Source: Mycobacterium sp. (lineage in GTDB: Bacteria > Actinomycetota > Actinomycetes > Mycobacteriales > Mycobacteriaceae). From it: 64,000 nt of DNA. A program made the position numbers and the translations under genes. Shown here piece by piece: positions 44,325-52,964 of this stretch (the stretch's first letter is position 1; each line of letters starts with the position of its first letter). The DNA lies in assembly GCA_025965895.1 (NCBI GenBank), contig JAOPWC010000114.1, forward strand, positions 124,001-188,000, in the 5' to 3' direction. The notes under the pieces are model-generated. The model saw only the letters and a program-made list of their open reading frames with translations. It ran no database searches and was not told the origin of the DNA.

Positions 44325-45248
44325 ATGGCGCGCACCGACAATGACACGTGGGACATTGCCACCAGCGTGGGTTCGACCGCAGTGATGGTGGCCGCGGCCC
44401 GCGCGGCCGAGACAGCGAGCGAAACCCCGCTGATCCGCGACGAATTGGCCGCAATCCTCATCGGCACACCGGAACTGGCGGACCTGATGACGCGGATGAC
44501 GTCGACGTTCGAAGGCGATCCGGAGTCAGAAGGCATCTATCAGCACATGGTCAACTACCAGGCCGCGCGCACGCACTTCTTCGACGCGTTCTTCACGTCC
44601 GCGGCGGACTCGGGGATTCGTCAGGTGGTGATCCTCGCTGCTGGGCTGGATTCGCGCGCGTACCGCCTCGCGTGGCCGGGCGGCACCGCGGTTTACGAGG
44701 TGGATCTGGCCAAGGTGCTCGAGTACAAGTCGGCGACGCTGGCCGCGCACGGCGTCCAGCCGAGCGCTTTGCGCCGCGAGGTGCCGGAGGATCTGCGTCA
44801 GGACTGGCCAAAAGCTCTACGCGAAAACGGCTTCGATCAGCAGCTGCCAACCGCCTGGCTCGCTGAGGGACTGCTGCTGTTCTTGCCCGGGGAGGCGCAG
44901 GACCGGATGTTCGACGACATCGTGTCGCTGAGCGCGCCCGGTAGCCGTATCGCGCTGGAGGTGTGGTCGATGGACGAGCCGGCCAGGAAGGCGATCGAGC
45001 GGCAGCGCCGGCGGGCCGAGGAGCTACGGGAGCGCCTCGGGGTCGACAACGTATTCGACCCCGGAGATCTGTGGTATCAGGACGACGAGCGGTCCGAACC
45101 CGCTGAGTGGTTCGCCGCGCGCGGGTGGAAAACCGACTCCGTGCCGGGCCGCGATTATCTGTCGAAGCTCGGTCGCCCCCTGCCCGAGAACCTCGACGAG
45201 GACCCCCTGGTCATCGGGACTTTCGTGACAGCGGAGTCGCCGAGATGA
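44325..45248 (+). CDS. SAM-dependent methyltransferase, TIGR00027 family, paralogue 3
   Basis: 307 residues, very similar to paralogue 2 (identical stretches such as [19 protein letters not shown]), which indicates a recent tandem duplication. The first ten residues MARTDNDTWD recur exactly at the start of the AraC regulator at 55.5 kb. The stop overlaps the ATG of a 34-codon frame that reads as the C-terminus of a fourth family member. AdoMet site [19 protein letters not shown] intact. Confidence 0.9.
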   Translation: MARTDNDTWDIATSVGSTAVMVAAARAAETASETPLIRDELAAILIGTPELADLMTRMTSTFEGDPESEGIYQHMVNYQAARTHFFDAFFTSAADSGIRQVVILAAGLDSRAYRLAWPGGTAVYEVDLAKVLEYKSATLAAHGVQPSALRREVPEDLRQDWPKALRENGFDQQLPTAWLAEGLLLFLPGEAQDRMFDDIVSLSAPGSRIALEVWSMDEPARKAIERQRRRAEELRERLGVDNVFDPGDLWYQDDERSEPAEWFAARGWKTDSVPGRDYLSKLGRPLPENLDEDPLVIGTFVTAESPR

Positions 45249-45349
45249 CCCACGACAACGAGTCGGCCCGGCTGGGTCGTCCCATCCGGATTCCCGACGA
45301 CGAGGACGGGTTCTTCAACACGTTCGTCACCGCTGCGTCGCCTATTTGA
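45245..45349 (+). pseudogene. C-terminal relic of a fourth methyltransferase
   Basis: Thirty-four codons beginning ATG 45245 in an ATGA overlap with paralogue 3. After MTHDNESA the sequence ARLGRPIRIPDDEDGFFNTF-VTAASPI corresponds to the last 25 or so residues of this methyltransferase family (compare KLGRPLPENLDED and FVTAESPR just upstream). No catalytic part remains. Most simply the end of a duplicated copy that was lost by recombination. It may still be translated. Confidence 0.65.
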
Positions 45350-45436
45350 CGGGCGTCTACTCGCGCGTCAACGGGTTGGTTAGGATCGCGTTCATCGGGG
45401 CCGCCGGTGAGGAAGGCCCCCAGGAAGGGCGCAACG

Positions 45437-46867
45437 ATGACCACCGAATCCGTCTCCAATGGCGCGGCCGCACCGGCCCCCGAATCACTCCACCCGACAC
45501 CGTCGCCCGCTGCGCAGACTGTCGCCCGCCTGCGCCGGACCTTCGCCACTGGCAGCACGCGGGGCGTGGAGTGGCGCAGGCGGCAGTTGCGCCAGTTGGA
45601 GAAGATGATGGCCGAGAACGAACCGGCCATGGCGACCGCGCTTGCCGAGGACCTCGGGCGTAAGCCGTTCGAGGCGTGGCTGGCCGACATCGCCACGACC
45701 GCCGGCGAGGCCCGGTACGCGGCCAGGAAGGTCCGCAAGTGGATGCGCCGCCAATACCGGCTTCTCGAGTTGTCTCAGCTGCCCGGTCGAGGCTGGGTCG
45801 AGTACGAGCCGTACGGCACGGTGCTCATCATCGGCGCATGGAACTACCCGTTCTATCTGACGCTCGGCCCGGCGGTCGGGGCGATCGCCGCGGGAAATGC
45901 CGTCGTGCTCAAACCCTCCGAAATCGCGCCCGCCTCTTCACGATTGATGGCCGAGATGGTGCCACAGTATCTGGACACCGACGCGATCGCGGTCGTCGAG
46001 GGTGATGGCGCCGTCAGCCAGGAGCTCATCGCCCAGGGCTTCGACCGTGTGCTGTTCACCGGTGGGACGGAGATCGGCCGCAAGGTGTACGAGGGTGCGG
46101 CGCCACACCTGACGCCGGTGACCTTGGAACTGGGCGGCAAGAGCCCCGTCATCGTGGCCGCGGACGCGGACGTGGATGTCGCGGCCAAGCGGATCGCATG
46201 GATCAAGCTACTCAACGCCGGCCAGACGTGCGTGGCACCCGACTATGTGGTGGCCGACGCGAAGATCCGCGACGAGCTGGTCACCAAGATCGGTGAGGCC
46301 ATCGAGAAGTTCGAGTCCGACGACCCCGGCGGCATGCGGATCGTGAACCAACGTCAGTTCGACCGGCTGACCGGCTACCTGGCCAGCACCAAGGGCACGA
46401 TCGCCCTCGGCGGCGACTCGAACGCGTCCGACCTGCGCATGCGGCCCACCGTGGTCGTCGATCCCGATCCCGACGAGCCGTTGATGAAGGACGAGATCTT
46501 CGGTCCGATCCTGCCAGTGATCTCAGTCCAATCCCTCGACGAGGCAATACGTTTCGTCAACGCCCGGCCTAAGCCACTGTCCGCGTACCTGTTCACCGGG
46601 ACCCGCGCCGTTCGGGAGCGGGTGATCAAGGAGGTGCCGGCGGGCGGCATGGTGGTCAACCACCTGGCGGTCCAGGTGTCGACGGCCAGGCTGCCGTTCG
46701 GCGGGGTCGGCTCGTCGGGCATGGGGGCCTACCACGGTCGCTGGGGCTTCGAGGAGTTCAGCCACCGCAAGTCGGTGCTCACCAAGCCGACCCGACCCGA
46801 CTTATCGAGCATGATCTACCCGCCGTATACAGAGAAGGCGTGGAAGCTCGCGCGCAGGCTGTTCTAG
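45437..46867 (+). CDS. Aldehyde dehydrogenase, class 3-like (Rv0147-like)
   Basis: 476 residues; oxidises aldehydes, in this class typically fatty aldehydes, with NAD(P)+. NAD-binding region VLIIGAWNYPFYLTLGP and FTGGTEIGRKV, the general-base Glu in LELGGKSPVIV, the catalytic Cys in NAGQTCVAPDY, and the class 3 ending FGGVGSSGMGAYHGRWGF. ATG 45437 is used, with GGAAGGG upstream; the frame to 45407 adds ten unlikely residues. Followed by the SDR after 27 bp, as in M. tuberculosis. Confidence 0.93.
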   Translation: MTTESVSNGAAAPAPESLHPTPSPAAQTVARLRRTFATGSTRGVEWRRRQLRQLEKMMAENEPAMATALAEDLGRKPFEAWLADIATTAGEARYAARKVRKWMRRQYRLLELSQLPGRGWVEYEPYGTVLIIGAWNYPFYLTLGPAVGAIAAGNAVVLKPSEIAPASSRLMAEMVPQYLDTDAIAVVEGDGAVSQELIAQGFDRVLFTGGTEIGRKVYEGAAPHLTPVTLELGGKSPVIVAADADVDVAAKRIAWIKLLNAGQTCVAPDYVVADAKIRDELVTKIGEAIEKFESDDPGGMRIVNQRQFDRLTGYLASTKGTIALGGDSNASDLRMRPTVVVDPDPDEPLMKDEIFGPILPVISVQSLDEAIRFVNARPKPLSAYLFTGTRAVRERVIKEVPAGGMVVNHLAVQVSTARLPFGGVGSSGMGAYHGRWGFEEFSHRKSVLTKPTRPDLSSMIYPPYTEKAWKLARRLF

Positions 46868-46894
46868 CGCACACGAACCCGAGAAAGGAACCTG

Positions 46895-47758
46895 ATGCCA
46901 GGAGTGCAGGACCGCGTCATCGTCGTCACAGGAGCCGGCGGGGGCCTCGGCCGCCAGTATGCGCTGAGCCTGGCCAAGGAAGGTGCCAACGTCGTCGTCA
47001 ACGACCTCGGTGGTGCGCGTGACGGCAGCGGAGCTGGCTCGGCGATGGCCGACCAGGTCGTCGCCGAGATCCGGGACGCCGGCGGGCACGCGGTGGCCAA
47101 CTATGACAGCGTCGCCGACCCGGAAGGCGCCGCAAACATCATCACGACGGCACTCGACGAGTTCGGCGCGATCCACGGTGTCGTCAGCAACGCCGGCATC
47201 CTGCGCGACGGCACCTTCCACAAGATGCCGTTCGAGAACTGGGACGCGGTGCTCAAGGTGCACCTCTACGGTGGCTACAACGTCATCCGCGCCGCCTGGC
47301 CACATTTCCGTGAGCAGAGCTTCGGCCGCGTGGTCGTGGCCACCTCGACCAGTGGACTGTTCGGCAACTTCGGGCAAGCCAACTACGGCGCCGCCAAACT
47401 CGGCCTCGTCGGCCTCATCAACACGCTCGCGCAGGAAGGCGCCAAGTACAACATCCATGCCAACGCGGTGGCGCCCGTCGCCGCGACCCGCATGACCGAA
47501 GACATCCTGCCGCCCGAGGTGCTGGACAAGCTGAAGCCCGAGTTCGTCGCTCCGGTGGTCGTATACCTGTGCACCGAGGAGTGCGCGGACAACGGATCGG
47601 TGTTCGTGGTCGGCGGTGGTTCGGTGCAACGGGTGGCGCTGTTCCAGAACGAGGGCCCCAAGTTCGAGAACCCGCCGACCGTTGACGACATCGCCGCGCA
47701 CTGGTCGGAGATCACCGATCTGTCCGGTGCGAAGCAAGCCAGCTTCAAAGCGGGCTGA
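46895..47758 (+). CDS. Short-chain dehydrogenase (Rv0148-like, HSD17B4 type)
   Basis: 287 residues. Cofactor motif VTGAGGGLGRQYAL, the insertion VVVNDLGGARDGSGAGSAMA, NAG at NAGILRD, and catalytic Tyr-Lys in NYGAAKLGL. The sequence resembles the dehydrogenase half of peroxisomal multifunctional enzyme type 2, which oxidises 3-hydroxyacyl-CoA. Probably acts with the ALDH in lipid metabolism. The next gene downstream, an Rv0149-like quinone oxidoreductase, is broken. Confidence 0.93.
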   Translation: MPGVQDRVIVVTGAGGGLGRQYALSLAKEGANVVVNDLGGARDGSGAGSAMADQVVAEIRDAGGHAVANYDSVADPEGAANIITTALDEFGAIHGVVSNAGILRDGTFHKMPFENWDAVLKVHLYGGYNVIRAAWPHFREQSFGRVVVATSTSGLFGNFGQANYGAAKLGLVGLINTLAQEGAKYNIHANAVAPVAATRMTEDILPPEVLDKLKPEFVAPVVVYLCTEECADNGSVFVVGGGSVQRVALFQNEGPKFENPPTVDDIAAHWSEITDLSGAKQASFKAG

Positions 47759-47762
47759 GCGC

Positions 47763-47899
47763 TTGAAAGCAATTGTGGCCCGAGAGTTGTCGGGGCCTTC
47801 CGGGCTGGCATACGCGGACGTCGGTCGGATGCCGGCCAGGCGCTCGGGCGGCTGGCCGACGGGGGAGTGATGGGCAAGCTGGTGGTTGAGCCCCGATGA
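47763..47899 (+). pseudogene. Quinone oxidoreductase (Rv0149-like) with internal deletion
   Basis: Begins with TTG and LKAIVARELSGPSGLAYADV, the N-terminus of zinc-free quinone oxidoreductases. It then changes frame to GQALGRLADGGVMGKLVVEP-R and stop, the C-terminus of the same family. About 270 internal codons including the cofactor-binding domain are lost, and the junction (near 47830) is out of frame. It sits exactly where Rv0149 follows Rv0148. The stop codon lies inside the first unit of interspersed repeat copy B. Confidence 0.8.
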
Positions 47900-47957
47900 G
47901 CGCTTGCGCGAAGAGAATCCCGCCCCGATGAGCGCTTGCGCGAAGAGAATCCCGCCC
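47895..47957 (+). repeat. Paired interspersed repeat, copy B
   Basis: Two units of GATGAGCGCTTGCGCGAAGA-G at 47895-47915 and 47927-47947, each followed by AATCCCGCCC, period 32 bp. The first unit supplies the stop codon of the quinone oxidoreductase relic, the second the TTG start of the DUF456 frame. Same core as copy C at 62.8 kb. Confidence 0.85.
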
Positions 47958-48439
47958 TGAGCACGGCGGGCGCGCTCCTCGTCGCGCTGGTCATCGCCGT
48001 CGGGTTGATCGGCGTCGTCGTTCCGGTTCTGCCCGGCACGCTGCTGGTGTACGCCGCGATCATGGTGTGGGCGGTCGCCGTGCACACGGTGGTGTCGTGG
48101 GTGACGCTGGGTTTCGTAACTGTCGTGCTGGGCACCACCACAGCGATCAAATACATGTGGCCGGTACGGCGGCTGCGTCGTGCGGAGGTGCCGACGCGAA
48201 GTGTCGTCGCCGGTGGTGCGCTGGGCCTCGTCGGTTTCTTCGTGGTCCCCGTGCTGGGTCTGGTGCTCGGCTTCGTAGTTGGCGTCTACCTGGCCGAATT
48301 GCTGAGGTGCCGGGATCAACGCTCGGCGTGGACGTCAACCCTCCATGCCGTCAGGGGCGTGGCGCTGTCCGTTGGCGTCGAACTGGTCGGCGCGCTTGCT
48401 GCGGCCGCGATCTGGCTTGCCGCCGTGCTGCTCGCCTAG
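47936..48439 (+). CDS. DUF456 membrane protein
   Basis: Up to 167 residues with several membrane helices: ALLVALVIAVGLIGVVVPVL (with the DUF456 turn PVLPGTLLV), IMVWAVAVHTVVSWVTLGF, GALGLVGFFVVPVLGLVLGF and a final VGALAAAAIWLAAVLLA. Function unknown. The start is doubtful: TTG 47936 lies inside the interspersed repeat and adds MREENPA, while relatives usually begin near STAGALLV, where only CTG 47957 is available. The repeat insertion may have replaced the native start. Confidence 0.75.
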   Translation: MREENPALSTAGALLVALVIAVGLIGVVVPVLPGTLLVYAAIMVWAVAVHTVVSWVTLGFVTVVLGTTTAIKYMWPVRRLRRAEVPTRSVVAGGALGLVGFFVVPVLGLVLGFVVGVYLAELLRCRDQRSAWTSTLHAVRGVALSVGVELVGALAAAAIWLAAVLLA

Positions 48440-48475
48440 GAGGTCGCTGGCGAGCGGCCTTGGGAAACAACGCGT

Positions 48476-50089
48476 TCAGTGCAGGTCGACGATGTGAAGC
48501 TGGCCGTCGGCGTGTGCTCGGCGGAGACGCTTCTTGTCGAACTTCCCGACACTCGTCTTGGGCACCTCGTTGATGAACGTCCATCGTTCAGGCAGCTGCC
48601 ATCGGGCGACTCGGTCGGCGAGGAATGCGCGTAACTGCTCGGCTGTCACCGCGGCGCCCTGACGGAGAACTACCGCAGCGAGGGGGCGTTCGTCCCAGCG
48701 CTTGTCGGGGACGCCGATCACGGCGGCTTCCAGCACCCCGGGGTGTTCCATCACGTGGTTCTCCAGTTCGACCGACGAGATCCATTCGCCGCCAGACTTG
48801 ATGACATCCTTGGATCGATCGCTCAATTGCAGGAAGCCGGCCGACGTGATCGTGCCGACATCACCAGTGCGCAACCAGCCGTCGTGGAACTTATCTGCGG
48901 CATCGGCGCGGTAGTAGCTGCCGGTGACCCACGGTCCACGCACCTCGATTTCCCCGGGGCTCACTCCGTCCCATGGCTGTTCGGTGCCGTTGGAGTCGAC
49001 CAGCCGGGCCTGCACGGCGGCCACGAAACGTCCCTGGCTGCAACGTAACTCCCACTCACGCTCGGGAGTCAGGCCGGCAGGGGGGCGGGCCAGGGTGCCC
49101 AATGGCGAGGATTCTGTCATCCCCCAGGCCTGGGTGATATGCACCCCGTGTTCCTCGAGGAAGGACCGCATCATTGCGGGTGGACACGACGAGCCTCCTA
49201 CGACCACCTCACGCAGGCACGACAGGTCGAGCGGATCCTGGCTCAGATACCCCAGAAGGCCCTGCCAGATCGTCGGCACCGCCGCGGCGATTGTCGGCCG
49301 TGTTTCCTCGATCATCGCGGCCAGTGCCTCCGACTGCAGGAACCGGTCCGGCAGGATCAGGGATGCACCCACCATCAACGACGCGTACGGCAGCCCCCAC
49401 GACATCGCGTGGAACATCGGGACGATCGCGAGCATGCGGTCGGCCTGCGCCAAGTTCATACCGTCGCTCATGCAGACCTGCATGGAGTGCAGCCAGATCG
49501 ACCGGTGTGAGTACACGACGCCTTTCGGGTCGCCGGTTGTCCCCGAGGTGTAACACATCGCGGCGGCACACCGTTCGTCGAGATCGGGCCAATCGAAGGT
49601 CTCCGGGCGACCCGCCAACAATGCCTCGTACTCGTGCACCGTGATGGATTCCGGCGCCTGGACCGAGTCGGGCCCGGCGCCGACGATGATGAGATGCCGC
49701 ACCGTTATCAGCTGCGGAAACAGCGGTACGAGCCGTGGCAGTAGGCTCGCGTCAGCGATCACCACCTGGTCCTCGGCGTGCTCGGCGATGTAGGCCAGTT
49801 GCTCAGGGAAGAGTCGAATGTTCAGCGTGTGGAGCACCGCCCCCATCGCCGGCACCGCCATATAGGCCTCCATGTGCGCCGAGTTGTTCCACATGAACGT
49901 CGCCACCCGCTGATCACCGTCGATCCCCAACGACCGCAGAGCGTGGGCCAATTGCGCTGCACGCTTACCTAACTCGCTAAACGTGACCGACCTGGGGCCG
50001 CGCGCCTCCCAGGTCACCACGTCGCTGTCCGCGTGTGTGGTCGTGCCGTAACGCACTAACTGTCCGATCGACATGGGTGTGTCCTGCAT
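48476..50089 (-). CDS. Fatty-acid--CoA ligase (FadD, ANL superfamily)
   Basis: About 537 residues; activates a carboxylic acid to acyl-CoA through an acyl-AMP. The P-loop is [17 protein letters not shown]5 reads QAWGMTES, A7 [10 protein letters not shown]8 [15 protein letters not shown] and the C-terminal catalytic Lys is in [12 protein letters not shown]. Chain length is not readable. Start taken at ATG 50089 ([12 protein letters not shown]); 50101 is an alternative. It lies downstream of the condensation-type gene on the same strand and probably supplies its acyl donor. Confidence 0.9.
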   Translation of the reverse strand: MQDTPMSIGQLVRYGTTTHADSDVVTWEARGPRSVTFSELGKRAAQLAHALRSLGIDGDQRVATFMWNNSAHMEAYMAVPAMGAVLHTLNIRLFPEQLAYIAEHAEDQVVIADASLLPRLVPLFPQLITVRHLIIVGAGPDSVQAPESITVHEYEALLAGRPETFDWPDLDERCAAAMCYTSGTTGDPKGVVYSHRSIWLHSMQVCMSDGMNLAQADRMLAIVPMFHAMSWGLPYASLMVGASLILPDRFLQSEALAAMIEETRPTIAAAVPTIWQGLLGYLSQDPLDLSCLREVVVGGSSCPPAMMRSFLEEHGVHITQAWGMTESSPLGTLARPPAGLTPEREWELRCSQGRFVAAVQARLVDSNGTEQPWDGVSPGEIEVRGPWVTGSYYRADAADKFHDGWLRTGDVGTITSAGFLQLSDRSKDVIKSGGEWISSVELENHVMEHPGVLEAAVIGVPDKRWDERPLAAVVLRQGAAVTAEQLRAFLADRVARWQLPERWTFINEVPKTSVGKFDKKRLRRAHADGQLHIVDLH

Positions 50090-50247
50090 GGTGCTCAACA
50101 TCGTTGACCCGCTCCTTCGCGCATGGATTTCCTGGCGACCTAACCGCGGCCCTTAGTCGTGGGCGAATCCCTTGTTTCTCACTTCGATGGTTTGCCTGAC
50201 GGGGGCTCACCATTGGCCCTCATGTCGGCGGTCGACAGCCGGTGCCC

Positions 50248-51561
50248 TCAGTAGCACGCGGCGTCGACGACGTCACGGACGCGCTCGAGGTAGTCCGGGA
50301 ACGGGTCGTGGCTGGCGCTGACGATGCGGAGCCGGCCGTTAAAGGTGCAAATGCCGGCATTCAGCTCGCCCTGGACCTGGATGAGTATCGCTGGCCCCCA
50401 GAGCGCCACCGGTCGCACCGACTGTGGCCGGCCCATGTCCAGGACACGCAGGTTGGACGCGAACGCCTCGAAACTGAGCCCTGCCCTCATGAAGGCTTCT
50501 GCGTCCTCGGTGGTCGCATCTGCGGGGATGAACTGTTGGATGGCGGCGGACCCGGCGAGCAGCGCGGGTAGCGAACATGCAGCGGCGAGCTGGTCGCTGA
50601 CCGTGCGGGCCATGTGCCACAGGTCGGTGAGCTGATCGCGGGTGAACGCGGTGCGAGTTGCGGTGAAGTACAGGCACACGTCGTCGTCGACGCCAATGTG
50701 GTTGCGGAAGGCGACTGGGGTGTTCATCCGGACGAACTCGTCGCGGCCTGACTCGATAATCACCCGGCTCATGGCCGAGACCAGTGCCGAGTGGACGGTG
50801 GTGCGCTCGGCGCGGGCGCGGGTGACCAACCGCCGGGTCAGGTCCTCGTCGAAGGCGATGGCGCTGACGTGGGGCACCGTACCGTCGAAGGGCCGCATCG
50901 TGGACAGGGCGGCAAGGCATTGCGGCTGCGCGGGTTGCGGCTGAGTGTTGGCGGCCGGCGCAGCAGCCGCCTGCGCGTCGCGCAGGCGGCCGAGCAGTTC
51001 CTCCTGCGACGGCGGGACGGCCAGTGCGGCAAGTTTGCCCCCATTAAGGGCGGAGAACAAATCCCGCAGGATGTATGCGGCTGAAAGCCCATCGACGATG
51101 ACGTGGGCGGCGGTCAGCACAATCGCCGCTGGGGTGCTTGGCCCGGAGCGCACCAGCACCAGCCGGACCATCGGCGCGCGAGAGGTGTCGAAGGGACGGG
51201 TCAACTCCTCGGCGACAACGTCACGCCAGCTGCGCCCGGTCTCGGTGTCGAGGACGGTGACCGGGATCGGCGGCACGGTAGGCGGGCGGCAGAACCCCAG
51301 CCGCGTCTGCGGGTGATCCTCGACGTAGACGTTCAAGAGTGGGTGGCGGTGCTGCACGGCGCGTAGGCCCGCAGCAAGGGCGGACGGATCCAGATCCTCA
51401 GCAAGCTCGGCCACCACGCAGAAGTGCATCGTGTTCTTCTGCTGGTTCCGGTGATACATCCGCTCGAACGCACCCAGCGGACGAACCAGAGCACCCGTCG
51501 CTTCGGCGGCCGACCCGCCCAATCTTATGCCCCCAGCGTCGGAGCCGGTTTCACGTCGCAT
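50248..51561 (-). CDS. Condensation-domain acyltransferase (PapA/WS-DGAT-like fold)
   Basis: 437 residues of the CoA-dependent acyltransferase/NRPS condensation superfamily, two-lobed. The active-site motif is AHVIVDGLSA, so the first His of HHxxxDG is Ala, a variation seen in PapA proteins, which use the second His. Residues 35-60 (RMYHRNQQKNTMHFCVVAEL) begin the N-lobe. It lies downstream of the MBL gene and before FadD. Start ATG 51561 has GGAGGT upstream, but the first nine residues come from a sequence duplicated at 55.8 kb. Presumably esterifies a lipid or alcohol with an acyl-CoA. Confidence 0.8.
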   Translation of the reverse strand: MRRETGSDAGGIRLGGSAAEATGALVRPLGAFERMYHRNQQKNTMHFCVVAELAEDLDPSALAAGLRAVQHRHPLLNVYVEDHPQTRLGFCRPPTVPPIPVTVLDTETGRSWRDVVAEELTRPFDTSRAPMVRLVLVRSGPSTPAAIVLTAAHVIVDGLSAAYILRDLFSALNGGKLAALAVPPSQEELLGRLRDAQAAAAPAANTQPQPAQPQCLAALSTMRPFDGTVPHVSAIAFDEDLTRRLVTRARAERTTVHSALVSAMSRVIIESGRDEFVRMNTPVAFRNHIGVDDDVCLYFTATRTAFTRDQLTDLWHMARTVSDQLAAACSLPALLAGSAAIQQFIPADATTEDAEAFMRAGLSFEAFASNLRVLDMGRPQSVRPVALWGPAILIQVQGELNAGICTFNGRLRIVSASHDPFPDYLERVRDVVDAACY

Positions 51562-51700
51562 TATCAGCTACCTCCACAAACCTGTTCACGTCCAGCGCTA
51601 AACCGCTGTGACTCAAGCCTATTCATGCCGTTCGCCAGGAGCTTGAACCTTCGCGACAGGTCGATGTACCGATGCGTCCCGAGCCGGCCGTTGACCCGAT
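51536..51700. repeat. Flanking direct repeat, left copy
   Basis: About 160 bp matching 55760-55925 in the same orientation, roughly four of five bases identical by eye, with exact blocks such as CTAAACCGCTGTGACTC. On the minus strand it holds the end of an AraC-like frame (RYIDLSRRFKLLANG), a short spacer, a ribosome site and the start MRRETGSDA of the condensation gene. Between this repeat and the MBL gene end (51834) nothing else is visible. Confidence 0.75.
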
Positions 51701-51833
51701 ACGGGTTGCGAAGCGGATTCCAGCGGCGGCCGGTAAAGACACGCCGCGCAGCGGGATGGGCATGTTGTCTTTGGGTGGCGGCGGCTGGGCCGGATCGCGA
51801 TGGTGGCGGTCTGCGGGTTGCTGGCGGTGATGG

Positions 51834-52964
51834 TCATGAGGCGCTCCATTGCCGTGTGATTGTGGTGCCGTGGGTGATGGCGGTGTGGCTGAAGGTGGGT
51901 CGGGTGCCCGGGCTGATCCAGTGCGCGGTGAGCTCACTGGAGGGAAAGAACTGCAGGAACCGGAAGTCGCTTTGGGCGCGGTCGACGATGCTTTTCTCCA
52001 GTACCAGCGAGTTGTATTGGTAGGCGGTGGTTTCGATGGTGTTGGCGTTGAGCACCACCTCGTGTTGCCAGGCCTTAGTGAAGTGTTTGACGCCGGGGAT
52101 GGAGCTGTGTTCGGGGGTCAGGCATTCGGCGGCGATGGCGTTTTCGCTGCTGGCCCAGATGCCGGTGTCGGTGTTGAGGACCAGGGTTTGGTTGCCGAAC
52201 ACGTGGCCGGGCGTGGGCAGGATCGCCACGCCGGGCCCCAGCAGTATCGCGCCGGCGATCGGCAGGATCGCTTCGGGTCGCAGGTCGTGGAACCGGCCGG
52301 GTTGATACCAGGGTCGTTGCAGCGGGTGCAGGGTGCTCATGGCGGCGACTTCGTCGCGTTGCACGACGAGTTTGGCGTGGGGGAAGTAGGGCTCCACGGT
52401 GCCGCCGAGGTCGGTTTGGGGGGCGGTGGTGCCGACCCAGCGGCGGATGTCCTGGGTGTGCAGGTGGTCAAAGACGAGGTAGTCGACCTCCTCGGGGTAC
52501 ACGCCGAGCAGGCGCAGGCTTTCTTCGACGGTGTGGTGTCGGTGCAGCAGGATCCGCTGGGCCGGACCTGGGATGCGCCGCGCTAGGGCGGCGAAGTAGG
52601 GGGTGTTTTGGCCGAGGTCGACGTCGCTGGGTTCGAACAGCAGGGTGCGGCGCCACCCGCTGGTGTCGGTCCAGCGGATGACCAGCATCCGGTTGGTGAT
52701 GGACAAAAACGGTGCCGGGGTGGCGGCGGCGGGGAACAGCCCGAACTTCGTCGGGTAGGGCAGGGTGACCAGGTCGCAGGTCGCCACACTGTCGGGCATG
52801 CCTGAGGAGCGGAACTCGGTGGTGAAATCAACTGCGCGGGTGCGGATCCAGTCAAGTTGTGCGCCCGGGCCGCCGTCGATGCCGGTGAGGGAGTCGAAGA
52901 CGGTGATCGGGGTGCCGATATCGACGGGGTCGGTACTGACCGGCCATGTGGTGGCGGGGCTCAT
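51834..52964 (-). CDS. Metallo-beta-lactamase-fold hydrolase
   Basis: 376 residues. The zinc motif HxHxxDH is degenerate: DYLVFDHLHTQDIRRW gives His-x-His-x-x-Asp, followed by a Trp-containing segment. A third metal ligand is plausible in LPTPGHVFGNQTLV and a late His in GVKHFTKAWQHEVV. Residues 1-90 are an N-terminal extension outside the core. Family members hydrolyse esters, thioesters or lactones. ATG overlaps the SDR stop (ATGA), so it is co-translated with it. Confidence 0.78.
   Translation of the reverse strand: MSPATTWPVSTDPVDIGTPITVFDSLTGIDGGPGAQLDWIRTRAVDFTTEFRSSGMPDSVATCDLVTLPYPTKFGLFPAAATPAPFLSITNRMLVIRWTDTSGWRRTLLFEPSDVDLGQNTPYFAALARRIPGPAQRILLHRHHTVEESLRLLGVYPEEVDYLVFDHLHTQDIRRWVGTTAPQTDLGGTVEPYFPHAKLVVQRDEVAAMSTLHPLQRPWYQPGRFHDLRPEAILPIAGAILLGPGVAILPTPGHVFGNQTLVLNTDTGIWASSENAIAAECLTPEHSSIPGVKHFTKAWQHEVVLNANTIETTAYQYNSLVLEKSIVDRAQSDFRFLQFFPSSELTAHWISPGTRPTFSHTAITHGTTITRQWSAS

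Noticed and set aside
46802..48319. 505-codon minus-strand frame opposite the SDR gene
   Set aside because: Shadow of the SDR; low-complexity His/Arg/Asp-rich product with no recognisable family.
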